Shown one piece after another: positions 13,289 through 25,574 of a DNA stretch of 64,000 bases (position 1 is the first letter of the stretch; every line of letters begins with the position of its first letter). The stretch comes from Metridium senile (lineage: Eukaryota > Cnidaria > Anthozoa > Actiniaria > Metridiidae), in NCBI GenBank assembly GCA_949775045.1, contig OX459105.1, positions 11,979,398 to 12,043,397 of the forward strand. The letters are read 5' to 3'. Below the pieces are notes generated by a model, which was not told where the DNA came from, searched no databases, and saw nothing but the letters and a program-made list of their open reading frames with translations. Position numbers and translations under genes: made by a program.

Positions 13289-13689
13289 AATAGAAATATT
13301 GTTTATCAAAATATTAAACAATTTTTAATGGCTTAACAATCGGTGCAACTGTTTTTAAATCCTTTTTGCCGTTTCTCCCTTTACAATTTAACGAAACAAT
13401 GTAAGAGTTCTAACATTCAAAAAGGACGGCCATTTTGGAACGGGATGCCAGTACGGGATACTTCGGGATGCTCTCGGGTCGCCTAAAACAGACGCAATCA
13501 GATGTAAGTTGCACGGAATCTTTCCGAAAACGTTTTTTCCCGAAAGGATCTCTCACTATCCATGCGTCACCACAGTAGAACTGCGTTTAATATTTTCAGC
13601 ATTGCTCCACCTTGAAGCACTTCTTTGATTCGTCCTCTAAACAGACTACGAGCAAGCCCATGACTTAGACTTATAGTTTAAATTTTTGC

Positions 13690-14290
13690 TCAATGTGCTT
13701 TTTTAGCTACGTATATATAAGTTTGAATTGCCATCAACTTGAAATGTTTACACAAAATGTGTTTTCCTTTTTCAAATGCTTCTTCAGTTAATAATTTTAA
13801 TTTTTTGCTTGATTGTGCTTCAATTTTAGCCAACAAATGGTGAATTGCATGTCATTAACACAGCTTCTCAAAAAGAAGTATTTTTTTTCTTTTTTCATAT
13901 ATACAATGATTTGTCGCGTTTACGTTTAGCAAACTACTCAAAAGGAAATGATATTTTCTCCAGTGAAAAACTTTGTAATGATTCCAGTTAATAAGCTTTC
14001 TTTTTAAAACAAAAGTGTTGAATTGGCCATTATGTTTACAAGTCCCCCTTTCAAATACTTCATGACTCTCCATTCTTGCTTAGCCTTTGTGCTCTGATCT
14101 TTTTAGCCGACAAGTGTCGAGTCGACACCGTATGTTTACAAACTGCTCAAACAATTTCAGTCTTTTCTAAATATTTAATAATGATTCTTTTTCTACTTCT
14201 CTTCATTGTGCTTTCTTTTTAGACAACAAGTGTTGAATTGTGGTAATGTTTACAAGGCGAACAAACTGTAAAGTGTGCCCTTCAACTTTC
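13690..14290. repeat. Degenerate tandem repeat, about 130 bp
   Basis: Five irregular units share a scheme: TGTGCTTT..TTTTAG, then ACAAGTGTTGAATTG, then ATGTTTACAA. They start near 13695, 13815, 13990, 14090 and 14210. Divergence is high, so the array is old. Confidence 0.6.
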
Positions 14291-14299
14291 AAAAGGCCG

Positions 14300-16340
14300 A
14301 TAACACACTGTCAAACGGCTGTTTGCTCTCTGTTGACAAACGTAACGGCTTCAAAAGGCGTACTATTTAATTATTTTGCGCTTTCTTTCTTTGTGAACTT
14401 CAATAAAATCCGCTAACATATATCCCTTTCTTTGTTTTCTCGTCTTTATATTTGTCGTTTGTTTACTTAATACACGCATTCAAAGTCATCTTCTTCTTTA
14501 CACAGTTGTAATTTGCGTTTCCTTTTTCAAAGAATAAACTCAAAAATCAATTAGCTATAATCAGTTGTTGAAGCAATCTTCATAATTTTGTTTATTAAAA
14601 CATTTGTTTATAATAATCGATTGAAAACTTGGTAAATTTTCGTTGACTGAGGCAAAGGCTTTGAAAGGGTTAAACATGCCAACTTTCAATACGCGTGTGT
14701 TTTGGCAATTTTTCAGCATTAAAAAAATCATCATTTGAAAACCTTTTTACTTAACTATTTTTAAGCAAATGTTTTTTGAAATTATTAAGTTTGCTCACAA
14801 TAATTTAAATAATAATTCTTATATTATTTACAAGCTAAAAAAAAAAAAGGTTTTATTTCAATTTCCATGCAAAAGTCTTCCGATTTTCAATCTTTCCCCC
14901 CCTCAAAAAAAAAAAACAATAAATAAAATTGCTTTCTATATTCAAATTTCTAAATCTGGTTTCACGTTTATAAGGCGCCTAAATTGTTTTCTTAAACTGA
15001 TAAAAGAGAATATCAAACGTACGAAAAAAGCGATTATAGAGCACATCTTGCATTCCATATTCATCAGCATGGCAGACTCAAGACTAGCTTTTGGAAAGTT
15101 TCTTCTTCGTTAGCGCCAATTGTTGCCCATCGGTTAGTTTAAAGGGAGATTAGTTTAGATAATTATTTAGTTTCCGTTTTGTAGCGTTTTTCTGCAGTGT
15201 AACGGTTTAACAAATGACTTTTTGCTGTTTAACTAGGGCTTTATTTGACGCGGTTTACGTTGGTCAATGGCGCCGATGTGAGAAAATTGATGATCAGAAT
15301 CGTTACAAATTAAGACGACTTTCAAAATTGAGATAATTTTTTTAAGCGGAAAATTTGTGATCTGTGTATCAATGGTATTAGATTATCTTAGAAACAAAAA
15401 TTTATCAGAGAAAAAGTTTATATCTAGATTTTTAAATTTGTTTCGATTTTTCAAGGACAAATGCTCGTTTTGGACCAGAAAAGTTTCAAAAACATGATTA
15501 TTTAATGCTAACTATTTATTTTATTCATTTAAGAATACTTTATTGAAAACAATGTTGAATACAGCTGAATACTACAATGAATTTTGTTCAATTTATGATT
15601 TTTTGAAATAAATACACAATTTACTATGAAATTATCTCATAATTTTAGCCAGTACAACATCTTTTCAATTCTGATTTATCTCACTTTGTATTATTTTCCT
15701 AAATGACTCCTAGTTAACCATCTTTCATTAGATAACGATAACGAACTCGATGGCCATTTTACTAAGAAGTCAAACTCAAACCTTTTAAAAATCTCAAAAA
15801 ACGCTACAGCACCGGATGCCAATTTACCAAACATTTTACGAGAATACAACACAAATCACTGATCCGTTCGACAATAATTATCAAAACTAATTGCTTTGAA
15901 ATGTTTCAGGCGGACTTTGAGTAAAACTCCATTTAAAGTGACATCGCAAAATGCAGCTGAATTTGAACCATGTCAAGTTGCTACACAATTCAAGGTGAAC
16001 AATGTGGGCCATTTTTATTCGTTTCCGGACTGTCTTTTGTGCGAATTTAACCTGTATTTGGCGGCAGTTTTAATTAATTTCGTGCTTTCAAACATATCAT
16101 AAAATTTGATGCTGAAATAATATAGAAAGAGGAAATTAACCAGTTACTCATGGCGCGCGCCAAAACCATTTACCAGACGCGTCTTCACTTTCCCGCCATT
16201 TTGTAATTGTTTTCCACTCGACCTATTAATAAAGCGAAACCGTTTTGAAAAGCAATGTCAATAATTACCACAAATACTTAAAAAGAATAATAGCTTATTA
16301 TTAACCGAAAGTGCAGCTTTACAAATAACACTTAAAGCTT
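14300..16340. other. AT-rich non-coding stretch
   Basis: Short frames only (the longest is about 114 codons and low in complexity). I recognise no exon, RNA gene or repeat family here. Confidence 0.5.
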
Positions 16341-16344
16341 AGTT

Positions 16345-16650
16345 TTCTTAAAAAACACTTTTTTATCTAAAACAACTTACAAAAATTTGTATCAATTACT
16401 AAAATACTTGAAACAATTCATAGAATTTAGGTAAAATCCTCTAAAATTTAAACCTATTTTAAATATTTCTTTGTGTATTTATAAGAAATTTTTACATTTC
16501 TTAAAAAACACATTTTTATCTGAAACAACTTACAAAAATTTGTATCTATTACTAAAATACTTGAAACAATTCATAGAATTTAGGTAAAACCCTCTAAAAT
16601 TTAAACCTATTTTAAATATTTCTTTGTGTATTTATAAGGAATTTTTACAT
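16345..16650. repeat. 153-bp tandem duplication
   Basis: The block from TTCTTAAAAAACAC to TATTTATAAG(A/G)AATTTTTACAT occurs at 16345-16497 and again at 16498-16650 with very few differences, so the duplication is recent. Confidence 0.9.
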
Positions 16651-19600
16651 TCAAACTTGTTTTCGAAAGAAATGACAACAATTACGATTTTAATGTGGAA
16701 CATCTTTCAAAAACCTATGAATAAATGCATATTTTTCAAAACTATTTAGACTTAAAAACAGTTTTAAAAAGCAACGCAAATTGAACTAAAACCATTGTTT
16801 AAAATGTACAAAATGTGCAAAAAGTTACCACATCAATACCAAAAATTCAAAAGTTATCAAAAAAATATAATGTTAAATGTTTATAAAAAATATAAACTTG
16901 GAATTTTTCACCAAATCAAGCAAAAATACGCACTTTCATAATAATCTTGCTTTTAAAAAGACTTAAAGTTTAAAACTTTTTCAAGTTTTCGTATTTCATC
17001 TTCTCAAAAAGTTTTATTTCATCTTCTCAAAAAGTTTTAATCGAAATTTCAAGCTGTCAAAACTATTCTTCCTTTTCAAAAGACTCTAAACATCATGACA
17101 TTTCAGCAAAAGTTCGTTTCCAATTACTCAAAATATTCATTTCAATTCATTTGGGCTAATTTGAGGGCGTTCGCTCAAGCTTAAGAGCTACGGGGAGCCA
17201 TGAAAACAAAAGCCAAAAACCAATTTTCTCTCGCTTTAAATTTCTTTTCACTTAAGTATCAAATAGGTTTAAAAGATACAGATGGTTACGCTGTATTGTA
17301 TTTGTAAAATGTAAGTGACTTTATTGATTTTAATGATTCGTCTGATTTGATTTGTGTTTGCATATCACTCCGGCTCCTTTTCCGACATTTTATTTGAAAC
17401 AGGGCTTGCTCTACTTTCGATAGTAACTTCATTTTATGACGATATATGTTAAACAAGTAGAAGTCTACTGCGTCAGTGTTTCTAAGCAAACGATAAAAGT
17501 AAAACATTTACCTCTATAACGTTGTTTGACATTTTGGAGGGCAATTCTTAGTACGAGTAGCAATGCTAACCTTGCCTTAGCTGAGATTGCAAATTACTGA
17601 TATTTCCTACTTCAAAATGGTAACTTCTACACCAAAAAAATAGAACTGTTTACTAACATTTAGAACATTAATCCTTCGGAGTAAATATAAGAATTTAAAC
17701 ACCATAAAGACAGTGTTACTTACTGACGTTTAAGACGTATTACTCTTCGTCTGAATAATGAAGAAGACAGAGTAAGGTTTGAAACAACAGTTTTTAGGAC
17801 TTTTTGTAACTTTACTTTAAAGTGTTTTGCGCGCGTGTCGCTGTTTGCTTTGCCGGACTTACAATTGAATTGTCTCAGCTTCTTTCATTGTCATTATCCT
17901 TTTTCAAGAATTAAGACAATGTCCTGATTCCTTTCTCAGAGAGCTCAACGTTTAAGAAATCAAATTGCTACCGTACAATTTTTTGGTTATTTAGTCGTTG
18001 TTCACTATCAAAAACAACTAAAATTATAGCTGCGAGTTAGAGCGCGAACACTTTATCCATGAAAAAGAATGAAATTTCTACTGGTTAATAGGTTTTTTTA
18101 GTTGCTATTATTCGCTATCAAAAACAAGTTGTTTCTTTTAAACAAGGGCAATTTCGCTTCTTTCATTGATAAAGTGTTTTTACTCTACATAAGAAATTAC
18201 ATGCGAGATTAATCTAGGATTGGTTCTCTTTGAGGGTAGTGTCCGTGCTTTAAAGCTATTGTTTAAAGCCGATTGATTTTTATTGAGCTTGACTATCATT
18301 TGGAGATTAAAATTCCATTCATTGAGATATATATTGGCTTTACTAAACCTAGAAAGATCTAAACAATATACAAGAAGCAATATACAGGAATGCACGACGA
18401 TGGTCATGATAATACGCAATTTCATAACCGCGCGGATCAAACCACAATATATGTCTAAAAATGATTTCCTTGTACATTATACAATTATTGAACATTTTCT
18501 TTATTCATAACACCATACTTTAAAGCATTAAACCCTCATTGCAAAATGTCCACACTTTTGTAATTGTATTTACAATTCAATTATTAAGGCCTCTCTAATT
18601 TTCTCATATACTTATAATGTCTCAAAATTAACTACAAAACAGTGATTCACTTGCTATAATACTGAATCAAGTTGCTATAAAGTTTCCCGCCCTTTCTGTC
18701 TGCGACAATTAATTGCTCTTAATTTTGGCGGGTATTAAAGATGTTTGAGTGAACGATATGAACAAAAAGCTCGCTGTAAAACTTTGAAATCCCGCCTTAT
18801 ATTGTAGACAGTATGACGGCTTCGCGCGCTTATCGCTCCGAAAATATTTTTCGATCTGAGTCGGCTGTATTTTTTGCTAGATAATTATTATGTTTCTATA
18901 AAAGAACATTTTCATTTTAAGTATGTTTAGCCTAGGTTTTTGATTGAGGTAGACAAAGTCATTCATAATTTACAATAAAAGTATCTATTTGCGATTTTGA
19001 AAACCACTCTGAATATTGAGTATGTTGTGAAATCGATCTTAAAGATGGCGGTGATTTGGGTGTTCAGAGCGAAAAAAAATATTTTTATTGTTATTTAATT
19101 AGATGTTCCTGTCTTTATTGCCAAAATAATCAAGCTATAAAACTAATTTTTCTTTAAACTGTGAAAAAATTAAATTTCTGATTAAATATTTTTCGTTCAA
19201 ACTCTAACTTTGTATGATCTGCCCCTCTTTTCTGATGTAAAAATTACATTTAATTTTCAAAAAGCCGTAATTCCCCAGTTCAATTGTCGACTTTATTGTG
19301 ACTTCACTGCATGCTGTTTTCAAAATTAAAGACCGAACTACATCATATAATAATCACATTTGAAGTATCCTAAAATCTTATATTTTATCAAGTAAATATA
19401 ATAAGAAAATAGCGTTTGAGAATCTTATATTTGAAAAACCGACCTGACTTGATGTCATGAATATGATCTAATGTATTTCACAACAAACAAAATATTTTTC
19501 TTAGTTTTAGTGAATCATTCTTTCGTATTCAAATTTTCCCTACAAAATATTTTTCTTATTTTAGCGAATCATTCTTTCTTACTCACATTTTCCACACTTA

Positions 19601-19888
19601 TTTTCGCTATTTTCGAATCTTTGTTTCTGTAGTCGGCTGTGAGTCCTAATAACGTTAAGTTACCGAAAAGATTTTCACATTTGATACTGTTTTCCGATTA
19701 CGTGATCACTGATTTGCAAAACACAACTCGTTTGTACTGTTAATGCACCCCGAAGCTATATCACATCCTGAACTATCATATCTGTAAATCAGAAAGTCAA
19801 AAGCTGAGAAATTTGTACCTAAAATCACCTGAACTTTTAACTACTAAATCGAAGTATTAATGGGAACTAGCGAGTATACTAGTATAAT
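16651..19888. other. AT-rich non-coding stretch
   Basis: Small local duplications occur (for example CATCTTCTCAAAAAGTTTTA twice near 17000, and AATATTTTTCTTA...GAATCATTCTTTC twice near 19490-19590). No convincing exon or RNA gene is seen. Confidence 0.5.
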
Positions 19889-20200
19889 CTGCGTCGGTGT
19901 TTTATATAAACGAAAGGTAATAGACTGAAATTTGTAACACGGTAAAAAAATGTTAACTTAACTTTACTGACGTTTCGAGCTTTAGCCCTTCGTCGGCTGC
20001 GTCGGTGTTTGATATAAACGATAGGTAATAGAATGAAATTTGTAACACGGTAAAAAAATGTTAACTTAACTTTACTGACGTTTCGAGCTTTAGCCCTTCG
20101 TCGGCTGCGTCGGTGTTTGATATAAACGATAGGTAATAGAATGAAATTTGTAACACCGTAAAAAAATGTTAACTTTACTGACGTTTCGAGCTTTAGCACG
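19889..20200. repeat. 108-bp tandem repeat, three units
   Basis: Units begin CTGCGTCGGTGTTT at 19889, 19997 and 20105, an exact 108-bp period. The third has a 6-base deletion and stops after GAGCTTTAGC. Each contains TTTACTGACGTTTCGAGC followed by TTTAGCCCTTCGTCGGCT. Related single copies lie at 2195-2302, near 51000-51175, and a core fragment at 51844-51880. On the minus strand the core reads GACGA-stem-GAAACGUC. Confidence 0.9.
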
Positions 20201-20834
20201 GAGTAAATCGAAGAATCAGTTCATTTCCTGACTTTTTCAAGGCAGTAAATTAGAAATGCAACTCGTCTTAACTTACTTTTTACTGTGATTCTACTAGAAG
20301 TTACTTCAGGTTGTGCGTTATCTGCAAAATTACAGTGTCAAACGCAGCAAAATTGAGGTTTTTAAAGTCACCGACACATAAACCTTATACCATTAGTTTT
20401 AACTCAGTTCCAAAACAAAATTTTACTTTTCCATACTTGCTAGATTATACAGATCCCAAATTATATCTACCAATAACAAATTCAAACGCTGCAAAATTGG
20501 GGGCTTAAAATGAACCTTATATCTAATAGTAATACCGAGAGCTTCAATATCTTTCAAATCCAAAATTAGTGTGCTCAACGGTGTAATAAGCTAGCAAAAA
20601 TCGATGCTGAATTACATCTGCAAATTACAAGTCGAAAAAGCCCCATGAGAGTACTTTAAATTTCCCAAAACTTCAACCTTTCATATTCCCAGCATCTTAA
20701 ATCTCACAAATCAGTTCTCCTAGCCTAGCCAAATTTACCCACACTTGACTCTATGTTATGTCCAGTAAACAGACCTTAGTCAATGCTGTTTGTTATATTA
20801 GAGAGGGAGAGACATTAAAGTAATTTAAAATTCT

Positions 20835-21660
20835 CTAAACGTCAACCTTGCTTAAGAATTTCAATTCTCAAAAACAGCTATTTTATATATGTGAAACTGA
20901 GTACGACCTTTTAGCTATAGTGATAAGCCGTCTTAATTTAGGAAATCAACTGCCCCATAGGCTTCTCAAATGCTTATTCTATTGTAAGATAGGAAGAGAA
21001 TTCCTCAAATTTCTACCATATTCTAAGAATTTCAATTCTCAAAAGCAGCTCTAATGCAAAAGCAGCTCTAATGTGAATAATATTAACTATGGTGAAAGTA
21101 CGACCTTTTTAGCAAGTGATTAACCCATCTTAATTTAGGAAATCAACTGCCCTATAGACTACTCAAATTCCATTTTCCTAAGAAGAGAATTCTCAAAACG
21201 TTAACCTTATTCTAAGATTTTTAGTTCTCAAAAACAGCTCTAATGTGAAAGAACGACCTTTTTAGCTAGTGATTAACTCATCTTAATTTTGGAAATCAAC
21301 TGCCCTATAGACTACTCAAATTCCTTTTTCCTAAGAAGAGAATTCTCAAAACGTTAACCTTATTCCGAGTAAGATTTTTAGTTCTCAAAAACAGCTTTAA
21401 TGTGAAAGTACGACCTTTTTAGCTAGTGATTAACCCATCTTAATTTTGGAAATCAACTGCCCTATAGACTACTCAAATTCCTTTTTCCTAAGAAGAGAAT
21501 TCTCAAAACGTTAACCTTATTCCGAGTAAGATTTTTAGTTCTCAAAAACAGCTTTAATGTGAAAGTACGACCTTTTTAGCTAGTGATTAACCCATCTTAA
21601 TTTAGGAAATCAACTGCCCTATAGGGTTGTCAAATGGTTATTCTATTTTCCTAGTAGGTA
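20835..21660. repeat. Satellite-like array, about 157 bp, five units
   Basis: GGAAATCAACTGCCC starts at 20941, 21138, 21291, 21448 and 21605, giving spacings of 197, 153, 157 and 157. Later units are almost identical and the first is most diverged, as expected for ongoing unequal exchange at one end. Confidence 0.9.
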
Positions 21661-24600
21661 TATGAAGATCTTGTAGATATGTTATCGCATGCTCTGACGA
21701 TAGCCTAACTAATTACCTAATTCATTGGGGATACATGTTTAAAATCAGATATCTTTCCCCTATTCTATTTGCATAACCTTTTGATATGTCGACGTACTGA
21801 TAACTGGGTTTTTGCTTAACTAGATTTCAAAGTAAACTTCCTTGTTGACGATTGGTAATTGTACAAGTCCATTGTTATAATTTGACTCCTGTTCCATATT
21901 TTTTTACCTTCAAAATATGCCAACTTTTCGCAACAAAATATAATTTTTTGGTCGTAGATGAACGTTAAAATTTATTTTTAAAATATGTAATTTTTCAAGT
22001 TTTTTTGGTGCAAATGTGAGTCTTTATTTGGGTAATTTCGACCTTTAAAATATGTTGTTTTGTAACAGAATCCGCTCATTTTTTCAGTCACAGCTTAAAG
22101 TTATAATTCGTTTTTAGGTCGGGTAAATGTTGATATCCTTTGTTGATTCTTGTTCGGATTTTTTTATTATACTTATGAGCCAAAATATGTTGAACAAATG
22201 AATATTTTTTCAGTTCTAGAATGGACGTTTTGGGTTTGTTTTTAAGGTTGGTTGTTATTGAAATTACGTCAATTATTTTTGTTGAGTTTTTACCTGCGTT
22301 TTTATCCAATAACTGGAAAGCTTTCAGATCTGTGACCTACTTCTTTAGATAAGCTTTTATTTTAATTGTTTCTTTTGAACTACTGTGCCATTTTATCAAC
22401 ATTAACAATGATTCCGATACGAAAAAAATCATCAAGTCCACTTTACCCCGTGAACTTCGTCCAAATGCGCTTTGCAAAAGTGTTTCTCTAAAATCATGTA
22501 AAGTGGTAATATCAAAAAGCGATGTTTTACAAGCATTGATATTTTTCTGCGCAATTTAATAAGTCAAAATAATTAAATCGACATTGCAATCAGAATGCAA
22601 CATTCAGTTCTAAAATTGTTATCTTTTCGTAATAGGAAATAGCTTAGTTTCTTGTTGAAAGTTGCTTCATCATTGTTGTGAAATTTTACTAGAAATTCGA
22701 TCACAAAAAATAACATTACGCTCTCAGACAAAATTGATAGCTTATTTAATGTAGTGTGTGTGGATATTTTTGGAGTATCTCGTTAGCTGGTGAGCATTTC
22801 TAATCGATTGATTTATGATAACTTTAACATATGTTGCTGTTTGTTTGCTCTCGTGGGAGACAAAATAAGCATTTAGCTTGGGTTTACAAGAGCTTTGGCT
22901 CTACACTATAAAAACATTCGTTTACTATTTCAGTCTATAGCTGCTATACATAAGCTTAACAAAACTTTATTGCGCCGCCATGTCAATCATAAACGCAAGA
23001 CAAAACTTAACATTTAAAGAAACAAAATAAGCATTGCGCGAGTGTGATACGATACTATGAAACAGTTTTTCGTTTTCGCGAAAACTACAACTAGTTGAAG
23101 TTCGAACGAGTTAAGTTTGTTTTGGCCAACAAAAAGGAGCTCATTTCGTTGTATATTGTGATAAATATTTGCAATTTTTCGGGGTTTTTTCTATTTCAAG
23201 TGTTTGTGAGTCGTGCAGGCTAGCCTAAAAGTACTTTATTCGCTTGTTATGTCAATCACAAGCGAAGAAAACAATCTTTTTGTATAATAGACGGATGGAA
23301 TGTGAAGAAGTCCGTTCCTTTGTTCATAGAGTATTTCCTAATTCTCACGATCTTATCTGCTATCTTTCTTTCACTCAAACAAGTTCATTATTTTCCTCTT
23401 TTGTCGATTCTTTTCTTTTTCTATTAAGGCTACTTTAATTCAAGTGGTGGGTGATCCATCACAAGTAGAGTAGTGTAGCATTTTCTCTCGTAATTTCTCT
23501 TAATTTATCGCGCCCTTTCTTTGATTCTAAATAATTCTTATCCTATTACAATGATTCGTTTTTCAAGAAATACAATAAATTGAGAGACAAAAGCATGTGT
23601 TTAAAACTTTGAAATAAAGAATTCGACCATAATTTTGAATGTGATGAGAATTACGACTTTAATTTGCAAGGAGCTTCTGTCTCTATTCAGTTCGTCAATA
23701 TTTCATGAAACTCTTGTATAGCTATGATATAGTTAACTCAAATTCTTAATCAAACAAATTGGTGTAATTAGTCTAAGGTTTTAAGTCGCTTTTCGCTCCG
23801 TGTGTAAGCTATTTTTGATTAATTGCTTATAATTGTCAAAAGACGCATACTAGTTTTTTGGGCGAAACTTCGCGCGGTGCCATAGATTGACTTTCAAAGG
23901 CATTAGTTTGTTTTAATTGGTTAATAGTTTTAAGGAATCGATACCATGTATAGTTCATCAAACACACAGCTTATTAATTTGTTCATAAAATGGTGAACTT
24001 TCCGAAAAGATACAATTTGGAGTTGCAATAATTTCGTCTAAATAATTTTGAACTTTTAATTGGCTCAAAAATGGTGAAAGTTTCGATGAAATACAATTTG
24101 GAGTTGCCGCAATAATTTCATTTAAATAATTTTGAACTTTTGGTACTTATAATTGTTGAGACTTCCGATGAAATGTAATTTATAGTCACCCCAATTGTTT
24201 TGAATTATCAAAATCGTTTTACATGAAAGTCTTCACACAAAAAATATATTATTTGATATATTTACTACAAGAAAAATTAGTTTCCTCAAAATCTTTGTTT
24301 TCATTTTCATTTTTTGATGTATTATACTTACATTTCAATTGATTGCATTTCAAAATGTAATTGTAATGTTCCATAATTGATTTTCCACGTTCCGAATAAA
24401 TAAACTCAAAACTTTGTGAACAAATACACAAGTTTTCAATCAAAAAACAAATCATTGGTAAAAAAAAAATGGTTTGTTAAATGAGGTTATTCTTCGAGAA
24501 TCGATCCCCCAATTCATTTCCTGAGACACGGCGGGATGTGGCCTACCATTTAACTTCCCCTTCTTCTGACAACATTTTCCATTGGTCCAAACTCCCAGCC

Positions 24601-25000
24601 ATCTGTAAACCAATTTTTCACTCATTTTACAATCCTAACCGCTGTTTATACGGCAGAAACCTAAACAACTAGATATACAAATCGATATAAAATATGTCGG
24701 CCATGAGTTAATTATTTGCGCGCGAGTCCTTTCCCCTGAAGGCCTTCTGGATATGTAGTTATGCATTGTTATTGATGTTGCCTTACATCCCAGTTCCTGC
24801 TTAGTTTACCAACGATAGGATAGTTATGATACGTTGTAATTACAATCTACACGGACATAATAGGGTAATTATTAGATGTGTCTCAAGCGCATCATGTATT
24901 TGAATGTTAATGCGAGGATAAATCCGCGCAGCCTGAGGGGATACCATTTGTTTTTGGAGGCGCGCCTTTGCGTTGTGGGTGGGCCGCTGCTTAACGAATT
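21661..25000. other. Non-coding stretch upstream of FoxD
   Basis: AT-rich, with short frames only. A local degenerate duplication (GAAATACAATTTGGAGTTGC and relatives) lies at 23990-24140. From about 24715 the sequence becomes less AT-rich (GCGCGCGAGTCC, GGCGCGCCTTTGCG, GTGGGTGGGC), consistent with a FoxD promoter-proximal region. No exon is recognised. Confidence 0.5.
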
Positions 25001-25010
25001 TGAATGAGGC

Positions 25011-25017
25011 TATAAAT
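25011..25017 (+). promoter_or_regulatory. Candidate TATA box of FoxD
   Basis: TATAAAT in the context GAGGCTATAAATGAT, downstream of a GC-richer block and about 560 bases before the FoxD ATG. If used, transcription would start near 25040-25050 and the leader would be about 530 nt without an intron. Confidence 0.55.
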
Positions 25018-25089
25018 GATACATTCGTCACTTTGTACCTCTCACAAGTCACCGCACAGCATAGCGACAACAACTAACTAAAGAAAGAA

Positions 25090-25570
25090 GACTTGATCGA
25101 GAGAACGTTTGATCAAAGGAACATTTGATCAAAAGAACCTTCGATAGGTTTAATCAGAGGAATATAATATTTCGCAGAAGAACTTTTTATCAAAAGAATC
25201 ATTGGAACGTTTGATCAGAAGAATACTTGATCAAAGGACAATTTGTTCATTGGAACTCTTGCTTGGAACGAACGTTTAACCAAAGGAACTTTTTATCAGG
25301 AAAAAAGATACTTTGTCCAAAGAAAGTTTCAACACTGGGACGTTTTATCAAAGCAAAACTACGTCGGCTCACGACCTGACTAAAGAAACATTTGGTCTCG
25401 AGCAACATTTGCTCAGCAGACTTTCGAACGTTGAATCAACTCATTAAAAGAATACTTGATCAACAGCACATTTCATCAACGGAACATTAGGTCATACGAA
25501 CACTTGATCAATAGAACATTTGATCAACAGAACAATTAATCAAAAGAAGAATTGATCAGCAAAGACAAAT
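25090..25570 (+). promoter_or_regulatory. FoxD leader: degenerate TTGATCA repeat array
   Basis: A loose short-period repeat of the form GAACATTTGATCAAAA fills the region between the candidate TATA box and the FoxD start. TTGATCA occurs eight times, and many decayed forms (TTTATCAAAAG, TTTAACCAAAGG, TTCATCAACGG) lie between. Two units contain GATCAAAGG (25111-25119 and 25229-25237), the reverse complement of the TCF/LEF-type word CCTTTGATC. No ATG occurs anywhere from 25019 to the start codon. Confidence 0.75.
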
Positions 25571-25574
25571 CAAA

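Noticed and set aside
24481..24672. A 63-codon frame upstream of FoxD
   Set aside because: It has an ATG and moderate composition but no recognisable motif. It lies before the candidate FoxD TATA box and chance is enough to explain it.
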